A stretch of 64,000 nt of DNA from Microbacterium sp. (GTDB lineage Bacteria > Actinomycetota > Actinomycetes > Actinomycetales > Microbacteriaceae). Below the pieces are notes generated by a model, which was not told the origin of the DNA, did not search any database, and worked only from the letters and a program-made list of their open reading frames with translations. The position numbers were made by a program, and so were the translations under genes. Shown piece by piece: positions 19,915 through 28,016 of the stretch. The stretch lies in assembly GCA_017306415.1 (NCBI GenBank), contig JAFKIL010000001.1, positions 1 through 64,000 of the forward strand, given 5' to 3'. Numbering within the stretch: the stretch's first letter is position 1; each line of letters begins with the position of its first letter.

Positions 19915-21427
19915 CGACGAGTACGAAGCCGCTCCCGACAACCTCGAGGAGAAGCTCGCCGACATCGACGACGAGCTCGCCGAACAGCGCGCGACCGCGC
20001 TGCGGGCATCCTTGGCGGACTACGAGCTCGAGGACGAGGACGCCGCGCTCCTGGCCGGCGTCGAGCTCGGCGAGGACGGCATCGAGTTCTCTCCGGCGCT
20101 CCCGGTCGTCGCCATCGTCGGGCGACCGAACGTCGGGAAGTCGGCGCTCGTCAACCGCATCCTCGGCCGTCGCGAGGCCGTCGTGGAGGACACCCCCGGG
20201 GTCACCCGCGACCGAGTGACGTACAAGGCCGAGTGGCTGGGGCGCCGGTTCACCATCGTCGACACGGGGGGCTGGGAGCCCGACGCGCGCGGCATCGACC
20301 GCTCCGTCGCCGCGCAGGCCGAGGTGGCGATCGATCTCTCTGACGTCGTGCTGTTCGTCGTGGACGCGATGGTGGGTGCGACCTCCACCGACGAGCACGT
20401 CGTCAAGCTCCTGCGCAAGAGCGGCAAGCCCGTCTTCCTCGTCGCCAACAAGATCGACGACGCCCGGCAGGAGCCGGAGGCCGCGGCGCTGTGGAACCTC
20501 GGCCTCGGTGAGCCGTATCCGGTCTCGGCGATCCACGGGCGCGGCGTCGCCGATCTGCTCGACAACATCATGAAGGTCCTGCCCGAGATCTCGGCTGTCG
20601 CGAAGCAGGAGATCGGCGGGCCGCGCCGCGTCGCGATCCTCGGCCGCCCGAACGTCGGCAAGTCGTCGCTCCTGAACAAGGCCGCCGGCGAGGAGCGCGT
20701 CGTCGTGAACGAGCTCGCCGGCACCACCCGCGACCCGGTGGACGAGATCGTCGAGCTCGGCGGGAAGCTCTGGCGACTCGTGGACACCGCCGGCATCCGT
20801 CGCCGCGTCCATCTGCAGCAGGGCGCCGATTTCTATGCGTCGCTGCGCACGTCGGCCGCGCTGGAGAAGGCGGAGGTCGCGGTGGTCGTCCTGGACGTCT
20901 CAGAGACGATCAGCGAGCAGGACGTGCGCATCATCGACATGGTGCTGGAATCCGGACGCGCGCTCGTCCTCGCCTACAACAAGTGGGACCTGATGAACAC
21001 GCCGGAGTTCGAGGACAAGGAGCGCCGGCGCTATCTGGAGCGCGAGATCGAGCAGGACCTCGCGCACGTCGCGTGGGCCCCACGCGTCAACATCTCCGCG
21101 CGCACCGGTCGGCACCTCGACAAGCTCGTCCCGGCGCTGGAGACCGCGCTGGAGTCGTGGGACACCCGCATCTCGACGGGCAAGTTCAACGCCTTCCTCT
21201 CGGAGCTCGTCGCCGAGCACCCGCACCCCGTGCGCGGCGGCAAGCAGCCGCGCATCCTGTTCGGCACACAGGCCGGTACCCGCCCGCCGACGTTCGTGCT
21301 CTTCACGACGGGCTTCCTCGACCCCGGGTACCGGCGGTACATCCAGCGCCGGCTGCGCGAGCTGTACGGCTTCGAAGGGACGCCGATCGTGATCAATATG
21401 CGGGTGCGAGAGAAGCGCCAGCGCTGA
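19904..21427 (+). CDS. der: GTPase Der (EngA), 50S ribosome assembly
   Basis: Encodes 507 aa. Two tandem GTPase domains are present, with G1 motifs [13 protein letters not shown] (about residue 72) and [14 protein letters not shown]3 DTGGWEP and DTAGIRR, and G4 NKID and NKWD, followed by the C-terminal KH-like domain. An acidic N-terminal extension of about 65 residues (rich in Asp/Glu) precedes the first domain, as in many actinobacterial Der proteins. Last gene of the parA-der operon, convergent with the next gene. Confidence 0.96.
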   Translation: MAADDEYEAAPDNLEEKLADIDDELAEQRATALRASLADYELEDEDAALLAGVELGEDGIEFSPALPVVAIVGRPNVGKSALVNRILGRREAVVEDTPGVTRDRVTYKAEWLGRRFTIVDTGGWEPDARGIDRSVAAQAEVAIDLSDVVLFVVDAMVGATSTDEHVVKLLRKSGKPVFLVANKIDDARQEPEAAALWNLGLGEPYPVSAIHGRGVADLLDNIMKVLPEISAVAKQEIGGPRRVAILGRPNVGKSSLLNKAAGEERVVVNELAGTTRDPVDEIVELGGKLWRLVDTAGIRRRVHLQQGADFYASLRTSAALEKAEVAVVVLDVSETISEQDVRIIDMVLESGRALVLAYNKWDLMNTPEFEDKERRRYLEREIEQDLAHVAWAPRVNISARTGRHLDKLVPALETALESWDTRISTGKFNAFLSELVAEHPHPVRGGKQPRILFGTQAGTRPPTFVLFTTGFLDPGYRRYIQRRLRELYGFEGTPIVINMRVREKRQR

Positions 21428-21437
21428 GGACGGCGGT

Positions 21438-21857
21438 TCAGCGGAGCTGCGGCGCCGCCGGACGCACCATCGCCGTCGCGTCCGGCTCGACGAAGCCGAA
21501 CCCGGCGTACAGTCCGTGCGCGTCTCCCGTGAACAGCGTCCATCGGAAGTGGCTGCCCGGACCCTCGTCGATCATCCGTCGGACGAGAGCTTTGCCGAGG
21601 CCGTGACCGCGGTGGGCATCGAGGACATACACATCGGCGAGATAGGCGAACGCGACACCGTCCGAGACGGCGCGAGCGAAGCCGACCTGTTCGCCCGTGT
21701 CGGTGCGGTAGACGCCCACGACCCGCCACGCGCCCGCGACCTGGGCGTCGACATCGGCACGCGTGCGCCAGCGCCCCCAGTACGCCGCGGTCGAGAGCCA
21801 GCGCCACACGGCGTCGTTCTGGATCCGGGTGGGATCGTCGTCGAGTTCGAACTCCAT
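21438..21857 (-). CDS. GNAT-family N-acetyltransferase
   Basis: Encodes 139 aa. The acetyl-CoA-binding motif A is LADVYVLDAHRGHGLGKALV (V-x-x-x-x-RG-x-G-x-A), with the C-terminal GLYAGFGF motif B. The substrate is unknown. The ATG at 21857 is chosen because the GNAT fold starts right after it and GGGAG lies about 10 nt upstream. The open frame upstream is a shadow. The gene sits 10 nt from the convergent der stop. Confidence 0.88.
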   Translation of the reverse strand: MEFELDDDPTRIQNDAVWRWLSTAAYWGRWRTRADVDAQVAGAWRVVGVYRTDTGEQVGFARAVSDGVAFAYLADVYVLDAHRGHGLGKALVRRMIDEGPGSHFRWTLFTGDAHGLYAGFGFVEPDATAMVRPAAPQLR

Positions 21858-21973
21858 GCAGCGATTCTCCCGGGCGTCCGGGGGAGGGGGCGCGGGCCGC
21901 GTCACGGTCGGTGGCCTCGGCCGCTCCGCATCGCCGTGTTTCACGGGACGGTCGTGCGGGCGAGCGGGTGTGA

Positions 21974-21979
21974 CAGGCT
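21974..21979 (+). promoter_or_regulatory. -10-like box CAGGCT, leaderless start
   Basis: CAGGCT ends 6 nt before the GTG at 21986. It keeps the key A2 and T6 of the -10 element but not T1. Confidence 0.35.
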
Positions 21980-21985
21980 GGACCG

Positions 21986-22885
21986 GTGACGATCGAGTAT
22001 CCGCCCCCGGGCGAGCCCCGCCGGCCTCTCGGGCCGAGGGATCCCGGTGACGCGTGGGTGATCGCACCCTCAGGTGAGCGGTACTGGGGACGGTTCGGTG
22101 CGGCGGGTCTCCTGGCGCTGGATCCGAGCCGCGGCGTGCTGCTGCAGCATCGCGTGTCGTGGAGCCACTTCGGCGACACATGGGCACTTCCCGGCGGCGC
22201 GCGACACGAGGGGGAGTCGGCCTGCGACGGTGCGCTGCGCGAGGCGAAGGAGGAGGCGGGTGTTCCGGACGGGTCGATCCGGCCGCGCCTGCTCAGCGTG
22301 CTCGATCTGGATGTCTGGACCTACGCGACGCTCGTCGGCGATGTCGTGGAGCCGTTCGAGCCCACGATCAGTGACCCGGAGAGCCGCGAGCTGGCGTGGG
22401 TCCCGCTCGACGAGATCACGGACCGGCCGCTCCACCCTGGCTTCGCGGGGTCGTGGGATCTGCTGCGGGGACTTCTCGATGTGCGCCCGGCCATCGTGGT
22501 GGACGCCGCGAACGTCGTCGGATCTGTGCCGGACGGCTGGTGGCGCGACCGCGCGGGTGCCGCTGAGCGGCTGATGGCGCGCGTCGCGGGGCTGACGACG
22601 GGCGGGGTGGATGGAGCCCACCTGGGTCTCCCCGGGAGCACGTGGTTCCCGGAAGTGTCGGTGGTGGTCGAAGGTCAGGCGAAGGCCGCGGGCGGAGCGG
22701 CGTCCGGCGTGCGGGTCGTGCGGGCCGAGGCATCCGGCGACGACGCGATCGTGGCGGAGGCGGCCCGTCTTGTCGCCGCGGGCCGCACCGTGACCGTGGT
22801 CACGAGCGATCGCGAACTCTCCGACCGCAGCGCCGAGGTGGGCGCGACCGTGCGCGGCGCGCGGTGGCTGCTCGACCTGGTCTGA
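21986..22885 (+). CDS. Nudix hydrolase fused to a NYN/PIN-like nuclease domain
   Basis: Encodes 299 aa in two parts. Residues 1-165 are a Nudix domain with box GGARHEGESACDGALREAKEEAG. From about residue 170 a second domain begins with IVVDAANVVGSVPDGWW, then has conserved acidic positions in ASGDDAIV and VTSDRELSDR. This pattern fits NYN/YacP-like nucleases (a DxxN motif and downstream Asp residues). The role is unknown; nucleotide or RNA processing is inferred. GTG start with a -10-like box 6 nt upstream. Convergent with the S4 gene. Confidence 0.85.
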   Translation: MTIEYPPPGEPRRPLGPRDPGDAWVIAPSGERYWGRFGAAGLLALDPSRGVLLQHRVSWSHFGDTWALPGGARHEGESACDGALREAKEEAGVPDGSIRPRLLSVLDLDVWTYATLVGDVVEPFEPTISDPESRELAWVPLDEITDRPLHPGFAGSWDLLRGLLDVRPAIVVDAANVVGSVPDGWWRDRAGAAERLMARVAGLTTGGVDGAHLGLPGSTWFPEVSVVVEGQAKAAGGAASGVRVVRAEASGDDAIVAEAARLVAAGRTVTVVTSDRELSDRSAEVGATVRGARWLLDLV

Positions 22886-22906
22886 GCCGGTCCCGCCGGG
22901 GTCGGG

Positions 22907-23275
22907 TCAGTCGCGTCCTCGGAAGCGGTCGATCTCGCGACGCTCGCGCTTCGTGGGGCGCCCCGCGCCGCGGTCGCGCTGCGCGACGACCGGGGTCGGG
23001 TCGCGCGGCGGGGTGCGGTCCTCGGCGGATGCGGCGACCAGCGCGGCGCCGACGCGCTTGCTGATCGGCTGACGGACGACGAGGATCCGGTCGAACCCGG
23101 CGATCCGCACCCGCAGCTCGTCGCCGGGCCGCACCGGCTGCGCGGCCTTGGCCTTCTCACCGTTCACCCGCACATGCCCCGCGCGGCATGCAGTCGTCGC
23201 CGCCGAGCGGGTCTTGTAGACGCGGATGGCCCAGAGCCATGCGTCGACGCGGGCGGAGGTCGCGGCATCCGTCAT
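22907..23275 (-). CDS. S4-domain RNA-binding protein (Hsp15/HslR-like)
   Basis: Encodes 122 aa. An S4 fold spans about residues 10-70 (RVDAWLWAIRVYKTRSAATT and GHVRVNGEKAKAAQPVRPGD), followed by a basic tail (RPTKRERREIDRFRGRD). It resembles Hsp15 (HslR), which recycles stalled 50S subunits carrying nascent chains; this function is inferred from the family. The ATG overlaps the stop of the upstream YhhN gene (ATGA). Confidence 0.88.
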   Translation of the reverse strand: MTDAATSARVDAWLWAIRVYKTRSAATTACRAGHVRVNGEKAKAAQPVRPGDELRVRIAGFDRILVVRQPISKRVGAALVAASAEDRTPPRDPTPVVAQRDRGAGRPTKRERREIDRFRGRD

Positions 23276-23997
23276 CGAGCGGCCTCCGTCGACGGCGTTC
23301 CTGGCGCGAGCAGGCGTGCGCTGACCGTCACCCCCGCAGCGATGAGCCCTTGGCCGAGCGTGTACGTCAGCATCACGACGGGGCTGAGCCAGGCCGGGGC
23401 GTGCGGGACGAAGAGCTGGATCGACAGCACCGTGTCGGACGTGAGGAAGAACGCCCCGCCCCACACGATGAGCGGATGGCAGCGGGATGCCGCGGCCGCC
23501 GTCCCGCCGAGGACCAGGCCGTAGAGGGCCACGGCGATCGTGAGCGTACCCAGCAGCGGCCAGAGCACGGCGAGCATCACGACCCACCAGAGCGCGTAGA
23601 CCGGCGTCCACCGGGGCAGGCGCCGGATCGCGAGGACGCGCCAGAAGAGCCAGATGTAGCAGAGGTGCGCGAGTCCGAAGCAGGCGAGCATCACGGGGAG
23701 CTCGGGTGCGGTGGGGAAGAAGGTGCCCGCTCCGTCGCCGAGCCACGAGAGCGCGATCGCGACGAAGAGGAACGTGAAGGGCGTGCTCCACGTCGACCCG
23801 CGGCCGGCCCAGAGCACGGCCACCGCCAGGAGGGGCATCAGGATGAGCTTCGTCGGTCCCGCGACGGCCTCGGCACCAACGGACAGGGCGGCGACGTGGA
23901 CGATCGACGCGAGCGCGTACGGGACGAACCCCCACCACCAGCGGCGGGGGAGCGGCGCGCGGGCGTGCGCGACGCCATCGGGAAGGGCAGGTGACAC
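23272..23997 (-). CDS. YhhN-family membrane protein (lysoplasmalogenase-like)
   Basis: Encodes 241 aa with about eight hydrophobic segments spread over the whole length (for example LWWVVMLAVLWPLLGTLTIA). The pattern SWLGDGAG and ...TSDTVLS matches the YhhN/TMEM86 family of intramembrane lysoplasmalogenases, with Asp residues in these two motifs. The GTG at 23997 is supported by a TACCGT box 6 nt upstream. The frame continues upstream without coding character. It overlaps the S4 gene and is probably co-transcribed with it. Confidence 0.82.
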   Translation of the reverse strand: MSPALPDGVAHARAPLPRRWWWGFVPYALASIVHVAALSVGAEAVAGPTKLILMPLLAVAVLWAGRGSTWSTPFTFLFVAIALSWLGDGAGTFFPTAPELPVMLACFGLAHLCYIWLFWRVLAIRRLPRWTPVYALWWVVMLAVLWPLLGTLTIAVALYGLVLGGTAAAASRCHPLIVWGGAFFLTSDTVLSIQLFVPHAPAWLSPVVMLTYTLGQGLIAAGVTVSARLLAPGTPSTEAAR

Positions 23998-24003
23998 GAC
24001 ACC

Positions 24004-24009
24004 ACGGTA
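24004..24009 (-). promoter_or_regulatory. -10 box TACCGT, leaderless start
   Basis: On the minus strand TACCGT ends 6 nt before the GTG at 23997 of the YhhN gene. Confidence 0.45.
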
Positions 24010-24058
24010 GCGCTCGGGCGCGGGGCCCCGAGTCGGGGCGGTGCGGGCGTGCTCCGGA

Positions 24059-24640
24059 TCAGCTCGTGAGTTCGAGCTCGACGATCGCGATCGCGGGCTT
24101 GGGGCGGGCGACCTCGTGGAACCCCGCCGCCTCGAACGTCGACAGCACGCCGTGGTAGAGCTCGTTGGCCGACTTACTGTCGATGTCGGTATCGACCGGA
24201 TACGCCTCGAGGATGCGCGCGCCACTCTGGCGCGCGTAGTCGATCGCGGCGTCGAGGAGTCGGGCGTTGAGTCCCTGGCCGCGGTGCTCGCGGCGCACCG
24301 CGAAGCAGCTCACCGCCCACACGTTCTCGTCGTCCCACGGCTGCGGCGAGGCGGCATAGGTGCGTGTGCGAGCGAGGCGGACCTGCGTCGTGCGCGGGCC
24401 GACGCGAACCCAGCCTGCAGCCTCGCCGTCGACGTAGGCGACGAGCGCCGGCGGGGGACCGGAAGTCAGCTCGGACTTCAGCAGGCCCTCGCGCTCTTCC
24501 TTCGAGGTCGCATTGAAGTCCTTGTTCGTCAGCATCCACCACTGGCACTGGCAGGAGGCGCCGTCGCCCCCGCCGGTGAGGGCGTGCTCGGCGTCGGAGA
24601 ACCGGTCTTTGGTGGCGGGTTCGATGGTGATGGTCGGCAT
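24059..24640 (-). CDS. GNAT-family N-acetyltransferase
   Basis: Encodes 193 aa. The acetyl-CoA motif A is VSCFAVRREHRGQGLNARLL (RGQGL), within a normal-length GNAT domain. The N-terminal part contains CQCQWWM, a Cys/Trp motif found in a subgroup of these proteins. Substrate unknown. A TAGCGT box 6 nt before the ATG suggests a leaderless transcript. It is the last chromosomal gene before the tRNA-Pro/island junction. Confidence 0.88.
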   Translation of the reverse strand: MPTITIEPATKDRFSDAEHALTGGGDGASCQCQWWMLTNKDFNATSKEEREGLLKSELTSGPPPALVAYVDGEAAGWVRVGPRTTQVRLARTRTYAASPQPWDDENVWAVSCFAVRREHRGQGLNARLLDAAIDYARQSGARILEAYPVDTDIDSKSANELYHGVLSTFEAAGFHEVARPKPAIAIVELELTS

Positions 24641-24646
24641 GGCCCG

Positions 24647-24652
24647 ACGCTA
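24647..24652 (-). promoter_or_regulatory. -10 box TAGCGT, leaderless start
   Basis: On the minus strand TAGCGT ends 6 nt before the ATG at 24640. Confidence 0.45.
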
Positions 24653-24714
24653 GCCGCGGCATCCGACACCCGACAAGGGTCCGGCGCCGGTTCGCAGGGC
24701 CTGAGTCGAGCGGC

Positions 24715-24720
24715 TAAGAT
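24715..24720 (+). promoter_or_regulatory. -10 box TAAGAT of the native tRNA-Pro promoter
   Basis: TAAGAT lies 27 nt before the native tRNA 5' end. After island insertion this promoter would read through the tRNA fragment into the intact substitute tRNA at 24832. Confidence 0.4.
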
Positions 24721-24747
24721 GGGGGAGTTGTCCGCTCCGGTGGGCAT

Positions 24748-24786
24748 CGGGATGTGGCGCAGCTTGGTAGCGCACTTGACTGGGGG
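24748..24786 (+). pseudogene. 5' part of the native tRNA-Pro(GGG), interrupted by the island
   Basis: Matches the intact tRNA at 24832 from the first base through the anticodon loop, with one difference: the anticodon-stem 5' arm is CTTGA instead of CCTGA. It breaks off exactly after the loop CTGGGGG (24780-24786). The missing 3' part is at 40653, where the stem 3' arm is TCAAG, the exact complement of CTTGA. The two pieces together rebuild a perfect tRNA. Confidence 0.85.
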
Positions 24787-24831
24787 ACACATTGTCTCAA
24801 GCGGTCAAGAACAGCCTCGAAAATTCAACAA

Positions 24832-24905
24832 CGGGATGTGGCGCAGCTTGGTAGCGCACCTGACTGGGGGTCAGGGGGTCGCAGGTTCAAATCCTGTCAT
24901 CCCGA
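24832..24905 (+). tRNA. tRNA-Pro(GGG), complete, carried by the island
   Basis: 74 nt with a full cloverleaf. Acceptor CGGGATG pairs with CATCCCG, D arm GCGC/GCGC, anticodon stem CCTGA/TCAGG with loop CTGGGGG (anticodon GGG at 24866-24868), T arm GCAGG-TTCAAAT-CCTGT, discriminator A; no encoded CCA. It lies 45 bp inside the left junction and probably replaces the tRNA split by insertion. Its 3' flank (CAGAAAA) also resembles the native flank, so flanking DNA may have been captured with it. Confidence 0.93.
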
Positions 24906-25078
24906 CAGAAAAACCTGATGGAACGGCATTTACGAGTGTCCGATTTCCGCGAGTATGCGTTGGGCGAGAGCCGATCCTGTGGTCCCTATTTGTGCTTCCT
25001 ATGTTACGGGATGTCGAACCTCACGGAACTCGCACGGCCCCAACCTGTTCCCAAGCCCCTGACCCCCACGAATCAAAG

Positions 25079-26221
25079 TCAAGTGGTGTAAGAGCTCCAT
25101 CTGAGATGCTGGTTCGTCCGTTCCGCGGCGCGCGTGAGCTCGGTGGTGTCGGTGTGCAGGTAGCCCTTGGTCGTCTCGATCGAGGCGTGTCCGAGGATGT
25201 CACGGACGATGTGAAGAGGGACGCCGGCGTTGGCGAACCATGTGGCCCCGGCGTGTCTGAGATCGTGTCGTCGCAGACCGGGGTGGCCGAGTCTTTGCAC
25301 CAGGTTGGTCCAGTCCGTTGCTCGCGAGAGCGTTCCGGTGGTGAGGACCCCGCCCCGGGGCCCTCGGAGCAGCGGCTGATCACGTTCACGGTCCTCAGTT
25401 ATGCGTCGGAGCGCGGGCTCCAACGGCTTGAGGATCGGTACCCGCCGTGCGTGCCTGCTCTTGGTGGGCTTGACGCATAGCCCGCCCGAACCGGGGAAGT
25501 GTTGCCGCGCGATGGTGACGAGACGGTTGTCCCAATCGATGTCGCTGACCACCAGACCCGCGACCTCGGACACCCGTGCCGCGAGAAGCGCGGAGAGGAG
25601 AACGAAGTCGCCATACGCCGCGTGAACACGACGGCACGCGTCCGCAAGGACTTGAACCTCCCCAAGAGTCGGAATCTTGCGGGCGAAATCGGCTGTCGAC
25701 GACCGGGTCCGTCGTCTTGCGCGTGTCCTTGCGGGGTTCGCGGCGATGATCTCATCTCGCACCGCTTCGTCAAGCACCCGTGTAAGTGCCGACACCGTGT
25801 TCTTCAGGGTTGAAGGCGAGCAGCTGCCTTCCCACCTGTCTATCGTCCTATCGATGACGGCAGCACTGATCGATCGCACCGCCAGGTGCCCCAGGGTAGG
25901 AAGCACACGGACTCTGATGCTGCCGCGGTATCCGCTTGCGGTCGACGACGGATCGAGTCCTCGAAGATATCGGTCCCCAATCTCGGCGATGTAGTCGGCG
26001 AGCGAGATCAGCGGATCGCTCGCGATGTGCGTTCGTGACTGGATCTGTTTCAGGAACGTCCTGGCTTCTCCCTCGCGATCGAACGTTGCCGAGTAGCTTC
26101 GCCGTTCGTGTGAGGTGGGGTCGGACCATCGGGCGCGAGCGCGGAATCGGCCGTGGCGATTCGCGATGTCTTGCGTGAGGTGTACTCCGATGGGCGGGAC
26201 GTGACGGTGATTGATATTCAT
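25079..26221 (-). CDS. Tyrosine-type phage integrase
   Basis: Encodes about 380 aa. An N-terminal SAM-like DNA-binding domain (LADYIAEIGDRYLRGLDPSS) is followed by a catalytic domain with Arg in LLAARVSEVAGL, Lys in KPTKSRHARRVP, HDLRHAGATWF, and LGHASIETTKGYLHTD (His and Tyr nucleophile). All catalytic residues are present. The ATG at 26221 is chosen as start. A longer form beginning at a TTG at 26299 is open, and no good ribosome binding site distinguishes them. It sits beside the left junction and is the likely enzyme for insertion at the tRNA-Pro anticodon loop. Confidence 0.92.
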   Translation of the reverse strand: MNINHRHVPPIGVHLTQDIANRHGRFRARARWSDPTSHERRSYSATFDREGEARTFLKQIQSRTHIASDPLISLADYIAEIGDRYLRGLDPSSTASGYRGSIRVRVLPTLGHLAVRSISAAVIDRTIDRWEGSCSPSTLKNTVSALTRVLDEAVRDEIIAANPARTRARRRTRSSTADFARKIPTLGEVQVLADACRRVHAAYGDFVLLSALLAARVSEVAGLVVSDIDWDNRLVTIARQHFPGSGGLCVKPTKSRHARRVPILKPLEPALRRITEDRERDQPLLRGPRGGVLTTGTLSRATDWTNLVQRLGHPGLRRHDLRHAGATWFANAGVPLHIVRDILGHASIETTKGYLHTDTTELTRAAERTNQHLRWSSYTT

Positions 26222-26479
26222 TTGCTCGACGCTGGCAGAGCGCACCCGGTAGCGATCGCGATTTCGGATGCTTGGTGGGTGGTGCGCCGGGCTCGGCAAA
26301 CGAACCGATGGCGGCGATCACATCGCCTCGGCGCGCCACACCCGGCGAGCTGTTGGGTTCAGACGCTCCGCTGTAGACGAGGGCCGCGACCTTCGTCGGT
26401 ATCGGCTTCGGAGCCGCACGCACTCTGTTCCGCGGAACCCCATTCCAGGGATAGGGCGCCGCGGTGATATCCCTGCGAG

Positions 26480-27385
26480 TCAGGCGCGAGGACCAGCGAA
26501 ACTGGCTCCCCCGGTCCCCATCGGGAACCTCGGCGCCAAGACCCGGTCGCCGTACTCTCGGTGACTCACTGCGTTTCCGTCGTTCTCACGATCGGCTTCA
26601 GTCACGCCAAGACGCCGCAGATGAACCTTGCGAAGATAATCATCCGTGTCCGCGCCCGTGTGACCGCCTGCTGCGACGGCGAATGCCGTCGCGAGCTCAA
26701 GAATCTGAAGGGTGACGGTCACGGCTATCTCGTTCCGGTCCATGAAAGGCGCTTCGTCGAACGTGCCGATGACGTTCGGCAGGAACCACCCTCGACCGTG
26801 GGTTGCACCCGAGCCCAGCGCCCAGTCCCAGAAGCCGACCCGGAGGTAGCGTCTGTATGCGTCGGTGGCGTTGAACTTCACGTTCTCGGTCGCTCCGTCG
26901 AGGCGCAGGTTCACCGTGAACTCGGGGCGTCGCGAGTCCGGCGTGCGCTCGACGCCGTGGCTCGTGAAGAACTCATGCATCGTGGGGATCTGTTCGCGTG
27001 CATCATTCGCGTCGCCCTCACCGTGGACGCCGAACGCCTCCGCCGTCCGGAGGTTGTCCTCGACAGATTCGATCTGGAACGCCGCCATCCGCAAGAGTGT
27101 TCGCGCCGGCGGGACCTCAGGGTCATAGATGTAGCAGAACCGCATCACGATCTCGCCTGCCGATCTGGTGAGGACCATCGCACTCATCGGCGCCGACGCG
27201 GCGGACTCGAAGATCGTGATGATCCCGTTCACGAGGTCAGCGACGGCCCGGATAGAGCGTTCCATGTCGATCTTGCTCTGAAGCACGACCGAGCCCAGGA
27301 ACTCCGCGTGCTCTTTAGCGTGCACGTACTCGTTCAGCACTGTTCGCGGCGCGCCCGGTCGTCTGTCGCCGGCGACCGTGAGCAC
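26480..27385 (-). CDS. Unknown helical protein downstream of recombinase relic
   Basis: Encodes about 301 aa if it starts at the GTG at 27385; ATG codons further inside are alternatives. Its frame is continuous with the recombinase fragment upstream (ESGHKSDRVKR), but after that point no recombinase sequence remains. The protein is helical in its first half (VADLVNGIITIFESAASAPM) and has a conserved-looking second half with aromatic residues (RVGFWDWALGSGATHGRGWF). I recognise no family. It may have been fused to the recombinase remnant by deletion, and could be a real gene reading from an internal start. No signal peptide or TM segments. Confidence 0.5.
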   Translation of the reverse strand: MLTVAGDRRPGAPRTVLNEYVHAKEHAEFLGSVVLQSKIDMERSIRAVADLVNGIITIFESAASAPMSAMVLTRSAGEIVMRFCYIYDPEVPPARTLLRMAAFQIESVEDNLRTAEAFGVHGEGDANDAREQIPTMHEFFTSHGVERTPDSRRPEFTVNLRLDGATENVKFNATDAYRRYLRVGFWDWALGSGATHGRGWFLPNVIGTFDEAPFMDRNEIAVTVTLQILELATAFAVAAGGHTGADTDDYLRKVHLRRLGVTEADRENDGNAVSHREYGDRVLAPRFPMGTGGASFAGPRA

Positions 27386-27393
27386 ATCGGTGA

Positions 27394-27831
27394 TGCGTTT
27401 GACGCGGTCGGACTTGTGCCCGGACTCGTACGCGGCGATCGCGACGAGCTGGCGGGCCATGAGCCGGCCCTCGGTGGTGTTCAGATCGAACCCGCCACCA
27501 CGGACAGCCTCGATCCGCACCGGGTGCTACTCGACCAGGTCGATGAGGTCTTCGAGCTCGCGGGCTGCCGGTAGAGGCGGTCGACGTGCCAGACGATGAT
27601 GTGCGTTACCCCGGCCCGCACCTGCGCGACGAGCGCGTCGTATCCGTTCCGCCGGCCACCGTCAAACGCGGAGACATCGTTGTCGATGAACACCTGCGGA
27701 TCGGTGAAGCCGAGCTTCGCGGCGTGGGCGGCGCAGTCTTCTTGCTGGCGTTGGATGCCGGCTTGCAGGCCGGTGCGGTCCTGCGAGATCCGCAGGTACA
27801 CAGCTGCTCGGGTCGTCTGTGTCAGGACCAT
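27394..27831 (-). pseudogene. Serine recombinase (resolvase/invertase) remnant
   Basis: The N-terminal catalytic domain is recognisable: AVYLRISQDRTGLQAGIQRQ, FIDNDVSAFDGGRRNGYDAL, VWHVDRLYRQP. The Ser nucleophile of YLRIS is present. A single-base loss near 27560-27566 shifts the frame. The continuation RELEDLIDLVE then meets a TAG at 27527-27529, resumes as VRIEAVRGGGFDLNTTEGRL, and ends abruptly at KSDRVKR. The recombinase and zinc-ribbon domains that should follow are missing. So there are three lesions: frameshift, nonsense codon and 3' truncation. It probably represents an older integration enzyme of the element. Confidence 0.85.
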
Positions 27832-28001
27832 CGGCTGAGGACGATGTAGGTGGTCGCGAAGATGGGCAGGGAGAGGATGAGGAGTAGAACAGCGAGCCGT
27901 GCGGTGCGGGCCCAGCTACTCAGCGCGAACCGTACGGTCTTCCAGCCTGCGTCACCCAACTTGGGAGAAAGCACTCGCATCACCTTCCTCTCGCCACTCA
28001 T
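27822..28001 (-). CDS. Small single-pass membrane protein
   Basis: Encodes 59 aa. CAGGAG lies 6 nt before the ATG, a strong ribosome binding site. The N-terminal part is basic (MSGERKVMRVLSPKLG) and the C-terminal half has one TM segment (LAVLLLILSLPIFATTYIVL). Its stop overlaps the recombinase ATG by 10 nt, and it lies 15 nt downstream of the HTH gene, so the three form an operon. Small proteins in this place are seen in actinobacterial integrative elements. Role unknown. Confidence 0.75.
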   Translation of the reverse strand: MSGERKVMRVLSPKLGDAGWKTVRFALSSWARTARLAVLLLILSLPIFATTYIVLSRWS

Positions 28002-28016
28002 CGTGTTCTCCTGCGG

